The notes beneath the pieces were generated by a model. It worked only from the letters and a program-made list of their open reading frames with translations, was not told the origin of the DNA and did not search any database. The position numbers and the translations under genes were made by a program. From Fructilactobacillus myrtifloralis (GTDB lineage: Bacteria > Bacillota > Bacilli > Lactobacillales > Lactobacillaceae): 64,000 bases of DNA. The DNA lies in the NCBI RefSeq assembly GCF_024029335.1, contig NZ_CP097116.1, positions 682,001 to 746,000 of the forward strand. Reading direction: 5' to 3'. Shown in pieces: positions 32,324-40,709 of the stretch (its first letter is position 1; each line of letters begins with the position of its first letter).

Positions 32324-33952
32324 TTAGGCACTTTCCACGTGGCGCTTAGTCACCTGGACTTCATCACCACCAACGACCAGTTCATCACAGACGTTTAAAA
32401 ACAGTCCGTGTTCCACGACGCCCGTCTGTTTCTTAAGGTTCGCCGCTAGCGCTGGCAAATCAGCACCCTTGGGAATCGTGATGTCAATCAGGTAGTTCCC
32501 AGAATCCGTGGCGAGGATGTCGCCGTTGTCCTGAAAGCGAAACGCCGGGTGATACCCGTGGTCGCGCAGGTAACGAAAGACGCCCATCCCGCCAAACGGA
32601 ATCACTTCGACTGGCAACATTTGCCATGCGAGCGATTTCCGTGGTTTTCTCGAATCCACGATCCAGATGTTCCGTTTCGACATGTTAGCAACCAGTTTTT
32701 CAAACAGGAGCGCGGCGCCACCACCTTTGATCCCGTCGAGATGTTCGTCCACTACGTCTGCGCCATCAACCGTGATATCGACGGCATCAATCGTATTAAC
32801 ATCCAGCATCCGCATTCCCAACTGTTCGGCGAGTTGTTGAGTGCCGACCGACGTTGCGACACACTCAATGTCTAAGTGTTCGGCTTCAATCCGGTCATGA
32901 ATGGCCTGCACAAAGTAGGCTGCCGTGGTCCCGGAGCCCAGCCCCAGCACGATGTGATCGGGAATCCGAGCTGCCACGTACTGGGCTGCTTGTTCCTTTT
33001 CCCGTTCAATTCGTTCCTTTGAGTGGGTCCGTTTGTGATTAGCGGCCACGATTTGGTCCCGCGTGGGAATCGAATTCTGCGCCCCCGCCGTTTGCACTGT
33101 CAACGACGAGGCCCGGTTGGCGTAGAGCATTGCATCTTCGATGTTATGGTTATCCAAATCCAGTTGGGTCGCCAACGCCCCGATAAAGGTGTCCCCCGCG
33201 GCAGTTGTATCAACAGCCTTAACCTTAAAGGCCGGGATAAAACCGTGGGCTTGCGGAGTTGCATAGAACGCGCCCTTGGAACCGACCGTGATAATCACCA
33301 TCGTAATGCCCAGACTGAAAAAGGCCATTGCATTATCCAGCATCGAAACCTCATCGGTGACTTCGATGCCCGTCAGAGTCTGTGCCTCCGTTTCGTTCGG
33401 CGTGATGACGTCCGTGAGCTGCAATAGCTCTGCGGGTAACTCCCGGGCCGGGGCCGGATTTAAAATCGTTTGCACGCCGTGGTGTTTGGCAATCCGAAAG
33501 GCAGCGAGAATCGCTGGGAGCGGAATTTCGAGTTGGGCGATCACGCGGTCGGCCTGGGCAATCACGTCCGCCTGGGCTTCAACATCGGCCGCCGTCAACT
33601 CCATGTTGGCCCCGCCGTAAACGTAAATTGAATTCTGGCCGGACTGATCGACCGTTATGTATGCTTGCCCGGTTTGGGCCTGATCCGTGGTAACGAGGTG
33701 GTCGACGTTAATCTGATCGCGCGTAAAGCCCGCTAACATCGCTTGCCCATCCTCATCATTACCTAACTTGGTGATGAAGGTCGTCGCCGCTCCAGAACGG
33801 GCGGCCGCGATTGCTTGGTTAGCACCCTTCCCCCCTCCATGGGCTTGTTGGTAACTATCAATCGCCAACGTTTCGCCGGGGAGTGCGTACTTGGGCACGT
33901 TTAAAACCTTATCCACGTTAGTAGAACCGACCACTACGATTTTTTTCTGCAT
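32324..33952 (-). CDS. rbsK/rpiA: Bifunctional ribokinase-ribose-5-phosphate isomerase A
   Basis: A 542-residue fusion that can phosphorylate ribose and isomerise ribose-5-P to ribulose-5-P, feeding the phosphoketolase pathway. Residues 1-300 are ribokinase: NVDKVLNVPKYALPGET, GGGKGANQA and the anion-hole DTTAAGDTF near 240. From about 320 RpiA begins: GLGSGTTAAYFVQA, ATSVGTQQLA, VDITVDGADVVD and IKGGGAALLFEKLVA (catalytic region near 420). Such fusions occur in heterofermentative lactobacilli and relatives. A cre site overlaps its -35 region, so glucose repression by CcpA is expected. A TATAAT lies at 33984-33989 (minus strand). Confidence 0.93.
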   Translation of the reverse strand: MQKKIVVVGSTNVDKVLNVPKYALPGETLAIDSYQQAHGGGKGANQAIAAARSGAATTFITKLGNDEDGQAMLAGFTRDQINVDHLVTTDQAQTGQAYITVDQSGQNSIYVYGGANMELTAADVEAQADVIAQADRVIAQLEIPLPAILAAFRIAKHHGVQTILNPAPARELPAELLQLTDVITPNETEAQTLTGIEVTDEVSMLDNAMAFFSLGITMVIITVGSKGAFYATPQAHGFIPAFKVKAVDTTAAGDTFIGALATQLDLDNHNIEDAMLYANRASSLTVQTAGAQNSIPTRDQIVAANHKRTHSKERIEREKEQAAQYVAARIPDHIVLGLGSGTTAAYFVQAIHDRIEAEHLDIECVATSVGTQQLAEQLGMRMLDVNTIDAVDITVDGADVVDEHLDGIKGGGAALLFEKLVANMSKRNIWIVDSRKPRKSLAWQMLPVEVIPFGGMGVFRYLRDHGYHPAFRFQDNGDILATDSGNYLIDITIPKGADLPALAANLKKQTGVVEHGLFLNVCDELVVGGDEVQVTKRHVESA

Positions 33953-33998
33953 CTCATGACCCCATTTCTCTTGGTTTGCTTAAATTATACCACGTTTA

Positions 33999-34012
33999 TG
34001 TAAGCGCTTACC
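33999..34012 (-). promoter_or_regulatory. cre site of rbsK-rpiA
   Basis: TGTAAGCGCTTACC contains the 12-bp perfect palindrome GTAAGCGCTTAC and fits the CcpA consensus at nearly all positions. It sits about 10 bp upstream of the minus-strand TATAAT box and covers the -35 region. Confidence 0.82.
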
Positions 34013-34171
34013 GAAAATTCGGAAGTCTCTTTGTCTCCAGAATTTGTGAAAAAATTCCTAAGTTTGCCCGCCCATTTTAACTGGTTCGAGCTTCAAATCG
34101 GAGCGAAAACAATTTTGTGCCGCTTTTCACTTGTGAAATTAATTTGATTATGGGAATCTTACTAAAACCCC

Positions 34172-34200
34172 TTGCAATAATAATGTAAACGGTTTATATT
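34172..34200 (+). promoter_or_regulatory. mdh promoter with overlapping cre site
   Basis: TTGCAA (34172-34177) and TATATT (34195-34200) are 17 bp apart. The cre-like TGTAAACGGTTTAT (34184-34197) lies over the spacer and -10 element. The 110-base leader that follows contains a small ACTTC/GAAGT hairpin and no gene. Confidence 0.75.
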
Positions 34201-34326
34201 TTTAGGTGTACCATCGAGTAGCTTTCCTAGGTGGAACCTGACTTCTCAGTGAAGTTTAGATTCAGTTAGTAAGCATGCTCAAATTATCACTTTGTTTTTT
34301 TAGATTATTTTATGAGGAGAATGACT

Positions 34327-35352
34327 ATGGCTGACAAAATGAAAGCTTTGGTAATGACTGCCAAACAACAAATGGAAATCCAAGAACGCGATGTTCCAAC
34401 TCCCAAAGATGATGAAGTTTTAGTAGAAACTGCATACACGGGAATTTGTGGAACTGATACGGGACTCTTTAACGGTCTCCCTGGTTCAGCTGACGCCGTT
34501 CCCCCAATTGTCCTTGGTCACGAAAACTCTGGAATCGTGCGGGCCGTTGGTAAAAACGTGCAAGACTTCAAAGAAGGCGACCGGGTAGCCGTTGACCCTA
34601 ACATCTACTGTGGCAAGTGTCACTACTGTCACATCGGCCTTTACGAAGAATGTGACAACCTTTCTGCCGTTGGAGTTACTCGTGACGGTGGTTTGGAACA
34701 ATACTTCACTGCTCCAGAAGAAGTAACTTACCATGTTCCGGATGACCTATCATTAAAGGCTGCTTGCTCAACGGAACCAGTTTCTTGTGGTGTTCACACG
34801 ATGCACATCATGGAAGACATTCAACCTAGCATGACTGCTTTAATCATCGGTGATGGTTACATGGCTAAACTGTTTGCTCAATTATTACGGGCTTACGGAA
34901 TCCAAAACATCACGATGACTGGTCGTCACGATGACTTGCTGGCCCAAGAAAAAGAACAATTAAACTTAACGAACGTTGTAAACACGACTAAGGAAGACAT
35001 TCCTGGTAACTACGACGTCGTGATCGAAGCCGTTGGTAAACCAGAAACGCAAGAACAAGCCGTTCAACACACGAACAAGGGTGCTCAAGTGTTCATGTTC
35101 GGGGTTGGTGCTCCCGGTCAAACGTTCTCAATGAACACGTACGAAATCTTCAAGAAACAATTAACGGTTAAGGGTTCCATGATTAACCCACACGCCTTCG
35201 TTGATTCAATCGAATTGCTTGAATCTGGTGCCGTTAAGGTTGAACCATTCCAAGCTAACGTAATTTCGTTAGAAGAAGTGGAAGGGGTTTTGAACCACTC
35301 TACTCCTAAGACTGGTAAAACCATCGTTGCTGTTAACCCGAACTTGAAATAA
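34327..35352 (+). CDS. mdh: Mannitol 2-dehydrogenase-type zinc alcohol dehydrogenase
   Basis: A 341-residue medium-chain dehydrogenase. It closely follows, from memory, the mannitol 2-dehydrogenase of heterofermentative LAB, which reduces fructose to mannitol with NADH: GICGTDTGLFNGLPGSADAVPPIVLGHENSG, DPNIYCGKCHYCHIGLYEECDNLSAVGVTRDGG and NTYEIFKKQLT are near-identical blocks. The catalytic zinc ligands are Cys in GICGTD, HE in GHENSG and a later Glu; the structural zinc cysteines are in the CGKCHYC...EC loop. NAD binds at GDGYMAKLFAQ near residue 176. ATG 34327 follows TGAGGAGA. A related polyol dehydrogenase cannot be excluded. Confidence 0.82.
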   Translation: MADKMKALVMTAKQQMEIQERDVPTPKDDEVLVETAYTGICGTDTGLFNGLPGSADAVPPIVLGHENSGIVRAVGKNVQDFKEGDRVAVDPNIYCGKCHYCHIGLYEECDNLSAVGVTRDGGLEQYFTAPEEVTYHVPDDLSLKAACSTEPVSCGVHTMHIMEDIQPSMTALIIGDGYMAKLFAQLLRAYGIQNITMTGRHDDLLAQEKEQLNLTNVVNTTKEDIPGNYDVVIEAVGKPETQEQAVQHTNKGAQVFMFGVGAPGQTFSMNTYEIFKKQLTVKGSMINPHAFVDSIELLESGAVKVEPFQANVISLEEVEGVLNHSTPKTGKTIVAVNPNLK

Positions 35353-35372
35353 TTGGCATAAAGGAGACCAAC

Positions 35373-36212
35373 ATGGCTAATCAAAAACCGAAAAAAACGC
35401 CGCGGACCATTTCCATGAAAACATCCATCATGTTTTTTGCCCTTTCGTTGGTGATCAACTCCTTGGGAAACGTGCTCACGCTGGTTTCTAGTTCCAAAGT
35501 GCTCCCCTCGTTTTTAGGTTCAGCCTACTGGACCGCCGCGGAAACAAACCTGGGGATTGCCTTTCACTGGAACCTCTTTTGGGCCTTCTTAATTCTCGGA
35601 GTTGTAATTACCATCCTAAATGCCATTCTGGTGGGCCACTGGGATTGGGGCCGGGCCATCGGAAACGTGATTTTCATGGTGCCGTTCTCCTTTTTAATCC
35701 AATTCTTTAACAACTTGTTCGTGGGTGGTGACTTCTTTGGGATTCACATGAGTCCCATCGTCAACATTCCGGAGGCTGACGTGCACGCTGGTGACTGGTG
35801 GCTAATCGCCATTTACATCCTGATTAACTTTATCGGGGTGGCGTTCATTGCAATTGCAATTTCAATCTACCAACGGGTTAACCTCGTGTTGCACCCGGCT
35901 GATGATCTGATGCAGATCCTGCGGTTTAAATACTTCAAGGGAAACGCTGGTCGGGCAATGTGGGCTTCCTACATTCCCCCAACGATCATGGCCGTGGTGG
36001 CCTACGTAATGACCCGGCAATTTACCTTCTACGGAATTGGAACCATTTTTGCCTTCCTCTTCCAAGGAAACATTACCGGGTGGGCCGATAAAATGGTCTT
36101 TCCCCGGTTGAAACACCAAGCAGTCGACGTTGCTGATGGTGATGAACCCATCATCGTTGAAGAAATCGATAGTGATATCGAAGCTTACGACGAACGTCAC
36201 GACCACAAATAG
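35373..36212 (+). CDS. Multipass membrane protein downstream of mdh
   Basis: A 279-residue membrane protein with about six to seven helices and an acidic, Asp/Glu-rich cytoplasmic tail of 35 residues. It resembles YczE/YitT-like membrane proteins in length and layout, but I cannot name it with confidence. AAAGGAG precedes the ATG, and it follows mdh by 20 bp, so the pair is an operon under the same cre-controlled promoter. That context suggests, without proof, transport linked to fructose or mannitol. Confidence 0.65.
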   Translation: MANQKPKKTPRTISMKTSIMFFALSLVINSLGNVLTLVSSSKVLPSFLGSAYWTAAETNLGIAFHWNLFWAFLILGVVITILNAILVGHWDWGRAIGNVIFMVPFSFLIQFFNNLFVGGDFFGIHMSPIVNIPEADVHAGDWWLIAIYILINFIGVAFIAIAISIYQRVNLVLHPADDLMQILRFKYFKGNAGRAMWASYIPPTIMAVVAYVMTRQFTFYGIGTIFAFLFQGNITGWADKMVFPRLKHQAVDVADGDEPIIVEEIDSDIEAYDERHDHK

Positions 36213-36222
36213 TTACTTGCAT

Positions 36223-36260
36223 AAAGTCCCTGTTACTAAGTTAGTAACGGGGGCTTTTTT
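36223..36260 (+). terminator. Intrinsic terminator of the mdh operon
   Basis: AAAGTCCCTGTTACT and AGTAACGGGGGCTTT arms with one G-T pair and mismatch, long T run. Confidence 0.88.
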
Positions 36261-36312
36261 TTTCGTGCAATCCGTCAACCGCGGACGGTTCCTGGTGGAA
36301 CTCTCCTCCCCA

Positions 36313-36329
36313 TGTTCTGTTTTATAACA
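36313..36329 (+). promoter_or_regulatory. GlnR-type box upstream of the amino-acid permease
   Basis: TGTTC-N7-TAACA inside the longer palindrome CATGTT-N9-AACATG. It matches TGTNA-N7-TNACA except at one base and lies 22 bp upstream of the -35 element. Confidence 0.5.
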
Positions 36330-36350
36330 TGAACAACTGTCTAAAAAACA

Positions 36351-36380
36351 TTGACACTAATTTAAAGTTCGTGCTATAGT
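36351..36380 (+). promoter_or_regulatory. Promoter of the amino-acid permease
   Basis: TTGACA at 36351-36356 and TATAGT at 36375-36380, 18-bp spacer. Confidence 0.8.
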
Positions 36381-36415
36381 CAGAAAAATTTATTTTACCC
36401 ACAGGAGGATTGCTC

Positions 36416-37828
36416 ATGAACAGTCTCTTTCGGAAGAAAAACATTACTACACTGCTCAACCAAACTACGCCCCTGAAACGTACCCTGACCGCCAAGGACC
36501 TGACCCTGCTTGGAATCGGGGCCATTATCGGAACCGGAATCTTCGTGCTGACCGGGAAAGGGGCCTTGACGGCTGGTCCCGCGCTCTCAATCTCATTTCT
36601 GCTCGCCGCCATCTGTTGTGGCTTCGCCGGTCTCTGTTACGCGGAATTTGCATCGATGGCGCCGATTGCTGGCTCCGCCTACACCTATTCCTTCATTGCC
36701 TTTGGAGAATTAATCGCCTTTATCATCGGCTGGGACCTGATTTTGGAGTATGCACTCGCATCGGCTACCGTAGCCGTCGGGTGGTCGGGTTACTTCGTCA
36801 ACATCCTAGCAAACATTGGGATTAAAATCCCCACCGCATTGACCGCAGCCGCCGGTACGACCCCGGGCGTGCACACCGTCTTTAACCTCCCCGCCTTTGT
36901 CATTGTCCTGGTGATTACCTGGGTGATTGCGCTGGGGATTAACGAAACCAAACGCTTAAACACCATCATGGTGGCGATTAAACTTGGTGTAATCCTGCTC
37001 TTCATTCTCTTTACCGTTTGGTCCATCAAAGTTTCCAACTGGAAACCCTTCAGTCCCTTTGGCTGGTACTCACTTCACAACCACACGGCCGCCGGGATTA
37101 TTCCGGCCGCTTCAATTGTCTTCTTCTCTTTCATCGGGTTTGATTCGGTTTCTTCAAGTGCCGAAGAAACCATTAACCCCAGCAAGAACCTGCCCCGCGG
37201 GATTCTCTTTTCACTGATCATTTCAACCATTCTCTACATCATCATGACTTTGATCATGACGGGGGTCGTGAAGTACCCTGTCTTTGCTAAGTACCTGAAC
37301 GCTCCAGTGCTCGCGGTGCTCGCCCAGACCGGCCAAACCTGGTTAGCCGCCGTGGTAAGTTTGGGGGCCGTAGTCGGAATGACCACCGTGATCTTGGTGA
37401 TGCTCTACGGTCAATCCCGGATTAGTTACTCAATGGCCAGAGACGGCCTCTTCCCGAAGGTCTTTAGCAAGGTTGATCAAAAACACCAAACGCCCTACGT
37501 GGTGACCTGGTTCTTTGGGATTATCACCGCGCTTGCCGCTGGGCTCGTCAACCTGAACATTCTCTCCGAGCTGGTTAACATTGGAACCCTGTCCGCCTTC
37601 ATCTTGGTGGCTGCTGGAATCATGGTGATGCGTTACACCCAACCGCACGCAAAGCGGGGCTTTAAAGCGCCCTTGGTACCCCTCACGCCGATCCTATCGA
37701 TCCTCTTCTGTGGCCTGCTCATCGCGGGGCTCAACTGGGAAACATGGGTTCGATTCTTAATCTGGCTCGCCCTCGGCCTCCTCGTTTACTTTGGCTACAG
37801 CCGCAGACACTCCGTTTTAAATCACTAA
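36416..37828 (+). CDS. APC-family amino-acid permease (cationic amino acid transporter type)
   Basis: A 470-residue permease with about twelve to thirteen membrane helices. The first helix carries the consensus GIGAIIGTGIFVLTGKGA, the third the CYAEFASMAPIAGSAYTYSF motif, and helix 6-8 FIGFDSVSSSAEETINPSKNLPRGI, all typical of the YfnA/CAT subgroup. The exact amino acid is not shown. ATG 36416 follows AGGAGG; a TTG at 36410 is too close. A GlnR-type box upstream suggests nitrogen control, shared with the opp operon that follows. Confidence 0.88.
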   Translation: MNSLFRKKNITTLLNQTTPLKRTLTAKDLTLLGIGAIIGTGIFVLTGKGALTAGPALSISFLLAAICCGFAGLCYAEFASMAPIAGSAYTYSFIAFGELIAFIIGWDLILEYALASATVAVGWSGYFVNILANIGIKIPTALTAAAGTTPGVHTVFNLPAFVIVLVITWVIALGINETKRLNTIMVAIKLGVILLFILFTVWSIKVSNWKPFSPFGWYSLHNHTAAGIIPAASIVFFSFIGFDSVSSSAEETINPSKNLPRGILFSLIISTILYIIMTLIMTGVVKYPVFAKYLNAPVLAVLAQTGQTWLAAVVSLGAVVGMTTVILVMLYGQSRISYSMARDGLFPKVFSKVDQKHQTPYVVTWFFGIITALAAGLVNLNILSELVNIGTLSAFILVAAGIMVMRYTQPHAKRGFKAPLVPLTPILSILFCGLLIAGLNWETWVRFLIWLALGLLVYFGYSRRHSVLNH

Positions 37829-37831
37829 CTT

Positions 37832-37862
37832 AAAAAGCAGTCCTTAGTTGGACTGCTTTTGT
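37832..37862 (+). terminator. Intrinsic terminator
   Basis: AAAAGCAGTCC and GGACTGCTTTT arms with a short loop. Confidence 0.88.
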
Positions 37863-37948
37863 AATTGGATTGCCGGCAGAATTTCATTCGCCATTAACGA
37901 AGCGGTATGACCCCCAAGGCGGGCGCATTTTACGCTTTGTCCCGTGAT

Positions 37949-37979
37949 TTGCAAACATTTAATGTTACTTTTTATAACA
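37949..37979 (+). promoter_or_regulatory. opp promoter overlapped by a GlnR-type box
   Basis: TTGCAA (37949-37954) and TATAAC (37973-37978) with an 18-bp spacer. TGTTA-N7-TAACA (37963-37979) matches the GlnR/TnrA consensus exactly and covers the -10 element, as expected for repression when nitrogen is plentiful. Confidence 0.6.
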
Positions 37980-38107
37980 TGTTCGTAAATTAATTCAGAA
38001 CATCCTCATTAATACAATTAATATTAACATTTTTTATTTACATTTCGGGATGCTGGGGGTACGATAAGAAAAACTTAAGTTTTTGAATTTTTTTGGAGGT
38101 AGTCACT

Positions 38108-39760
38108 ATGGATTTTTTTCGGCACCGTAACTTAATTTCAGTTGCGCTGATTGGTGCCGCTGCCCTCACGCTGACCGGACTAGCTCGCCCGGTACATGCT
38201 GCTGACGACAGTGGCTCTAAAACAACGCTTTCAATTAGTGCCAAGGCCCCGGTCAATACCATGGACTCATCTTTAAATACTGATGCCTACGGGGCACAGT
38301 CTTTAAATAACACCATGGAGGGTCTGTATCGTTTCACCGGTCAAAAGCTCAAACCGGCGATTGCTAAACAAATTGCCGCACCGACCAATGACGGTAAACG
38401 CTATACGATTGACCTTAAAAAGACTAAGTGGTCCAACGGGGACCCGGTCACTGCACATGACTTTGTCTACGCTTGGCAACGCATGGTCGACCCAAAAACG
38501 GCCTCGCAGTATGCCTACATTTACAGTGGGATTAAAAACGCTGACGCGATTGCCGCGGGAAAGAAAAAGCCCAGTGAGTTAGGGATCAAAGCCCTCGGGC
38601 CGTACAAGTTGCAAATTGACTTGGATCACCCGATTCCCTTCTTCGACACCCTCATGAGTAGTTCCCAATTCTACCCGTTAAACCAGAAGGTCGTTGAAAA
38701 ACTCGGGGATCAATACGGGCTTTCCAGCAAGGGAATGGTCTTTAACGGACCCTACAAGTTGAAAAACTGGAAGGTCGGCGATACCGAGTGGACCGACGTG
38801 AAGAACGATTCATACTGGAATGCCAAACACGTCCAACTCCACAAGATTAAGTACTACTACATCGCGGATCCCAACACTGGTTTGAACCTTTACGATACCA
38901 ACGTCTTAGACCGGTATCAGGATCTGAGTGGGGATACGGCGCGGCAACTGGCTAACAGTAAACAGTTTAAAACCGATCCGTCCAACTCGACTTCGTACCT
39001 AGAACTCAACCAGAAAAAGATTCCGGCCCTTAAAAACGCCAAGTTACGGCAGGCGATGGCCCTCACGATTAACCGGAATGATCTCTCAAACATCATCCTC
39101 GGAAAAACGGGACTGCCAGCCCACAGCTTGGTTCCTAGTAAGATGAGCAAGAATCCCGAAACGGGACAAGACTTTACCAATGATCCGCAAGCCGTTGCGG
39201 ACCGCAAGTACACCGCTTATAACCCCACCAAGGCCAAAAAGTTGTGGCAAGAAGGAATGAAAGAAACCGGTCAAAAGGAACTGAAGTTAACCTTCACGGC
39301 CGATAACTTGGATACCACCAAGAAGATGGCGGAATACATCCAAAACAACATGGAAAACGACCTACCTGGGTTGAAACTAACGATTAGTACCGTACCGTTC
39401 AAAACCCGGTTACAACGGCAAACAAGTGGTGAGTTTGACATGGTTACCTCCGCTTGGAACGCCGATTACCCAGACCCAACCAACTTCTTGGACCTGATGA
39501 CGACCGGTAACTCCCAAAACAACGGAAAATGGTCTAACAAGGCCTTTGACCAACAAGAAAAAGCCGCAACGACCACGAATGCTAACGATCCGATGGCCCG
39601 GTGGCAAAACATGCAAACCGCTCAACACATTTTGACGCAGCAACAGGGAATCATTCCGCTCTACCAGTACAGTACGGCTTCCGTCACCAAACCAGGAATT
39701 CACGGATTCCAAGTTACCCCAACTGGTCAATACGACATGGGCGCAATCTACAAAAAATAA
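38108..39760 (+). CDS. oppA: Oligopeptide ABC transporter substrate-binding protein
   Basis: A 550-residue SBP_bac_5 peptide-binding protein. Family marks include SLNTDAYGAQSLNNTMEGLYR near residue 55, TIDLKKTKWSNGDPVTAHDFVYAWQR near 105 and LRQAMALTINRNDL near 320. The signal peptide ends in PVHA-ADDS and has no lipobox cysteine; no cysteine occurs in the signal region, so it should not be lipid-anchored as OppA normally is in Gram-positives. ATG 38108 follows GGAGGT. It is the first gene of oppABCDF, under a GlnR-type box. Confidence 0.92.
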   Translation: MDFFRHRNLISVALIGAAALTLTGLARPVHAADDSGSKTTLSISAKAPVNTMDSSLNTDAYGAQSLNNTMEGLYRFTGQKLKPAIAKQIAAPTNDGKRYTIDLKKTKWSNGDPVTAHDFVYAWQRMVDPKTASQYAYIYSGIKNADAIAAGKKKPSELGIKALGPYKLQIDLDHPIPFFDTLMSSSQFYPLNQKVVEKLGDQYGLSSKGMVFNGPYKLKNWKVGDTEWTDVKNDSYWNAKHVQLHKIKYYYIADPNTGLNLYDTNVLDRYQDLSGDTARQLANSKQFKTDPSNSTSYLELNQKKIPALKNAKLRQAMALTINRNDLSNIILGKTGLPAHSLVPSKMSKNPETGQDFTNDPQAVADRKYTAYNPTKAKKLWQEGMKETGQKELKLTFTADNLDTTKKMAEYIQNNMENDLPGLKLTISTVPFKTRLQRQTSGEFDMVTSAWNADYPDPTNFLDLMTTGNSQNNGKWSNKAFDQQEKAATTTNANDPMARWQNMQTAQHILTQQQGIIPLYQYSTASVTKPGIHGFQVTPTGQYDMGAIYKK

Positions 39761-39776
39761 AGGAGGTTAGTTACTG

Positions 39777-40709
39777 ATGACGAAGTACATCTTAAAACGC
39801 ATTTTCTATCTGTTCTTAACGTTATTAATTATCGCGTCCATCACCTTCTTCATGATGAAGGGGCTCCCCGGAACGCCTTATACCAACCAAGCAAAAATGT
39901 CGCCCGACCAGCTTAAAATGATGAACCACAAGTATGGATTTGATAAGCCCCTGTACGTTCAATACTTTATCTACCTGGGCAATTTACTCCACGGTGACTT
40001 AGGGACCTCGTTCCAATTTAATAACCAACCCGTTACCCAGCTAATTGGGGACCACATCGGACCATCCATCCAGCTCGGACTGCAGGCCATGGTGCTGGGA
40101 ACCATCCTTGGGATTATCCTCGGGAGCATCGCGGCAATTCGCAAGAACACCTGGGTCGACGCCCTCGCCACGATTGTATCCATCCTGGGGCTCTCGATTC
40201 CCAGTTTCGTGTTAGCAATCCTGCTCCAATACTACCTTGGTTACAAACTGCAACTGTTCCCAGTTGCCCTGTGGCACGGGTTCAGCTCCTCAGTTCTGCC
40301 CACCCTCGCCCTTGCAGCCTTTCCCTTGGCCAGCATTGCGCGATACATGCGGACAGAAATGGTGGATGTTTTGCACAGTGATTACATTGAACTCGCCAAG
40401 GCGAAGGGGGATACCAGTCGCCAGGTGATCATCAAACACGCCCTGCGGAACTCCTTAATTCCGATCATCACGGTGGTTGGTCCCATGGCCGTTTCCATCA
40501 TGACTGGTTCCATGGTGGTGGAATCCATCTTCTCAATCCCGGGCATTGGAAATCAATTTGTGCAATCAATTTTAACCAACGATTACCCAACCATCATGGG
40601 TCTAACCATCTTCTATTCAGTCTTGATGGTTTCCATTATCCTGATTGTTGATATTCTCTACGGAATCATCGATCCTCGGATTAGACTTGGTAAAGGAGGA
40701 AAAGCATAA
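39777..40709 (+). CDS. oppB: Oligopeptide ABC transporter permease OppB
   Basis: A 310-residue permease with six helices. The N-terminal MTKYILKRIFYLFLTLLIIASITFFMM and the EAA loop DYIELAKAKGDTSRQVIIKHALRNSLIP near residue 200 are typical of OppB/DppB. AAAGGAGG precedes the ATG by nine bases. Its stop overlaps the oppC start by one base (TAATG), which implies translational coupling. Confidence 0.95.
   Translation: MTKYILKRIFYLFLTLLIIASITFFMMKGLPGTPYTNQAKMSPDQLKMMNHKYGFDKPLYVQYFIYLGNLLHGDLGTSFQFNNQPVTQLIGDHIGPSIQLGLQAMVLGTILGIILGSIAAIRKNTWVDALATIVSILGLSIPSFVLAILLQYYLGYKLQLFPVALWHGFSSSVLPTLALAAFPLASIARYMRTEMVDVLHSDYIELAKAKGDTSRQVIIKHALRNSLIPIITVVGPMAVSIMTGSMVVESIFSIPGIGNQFVQSILTNDYPTIMGLTIFYSVLMVSIILIVDILYGIIDPRIRLGKGGKA

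Noticed and set aside
34201-34311. T-box-like GGTGGAACC in the mdh leader
   Set aside because: No specifier loop, antiterminator or terminator; mdh is not an amino-acid gene. Chance match.
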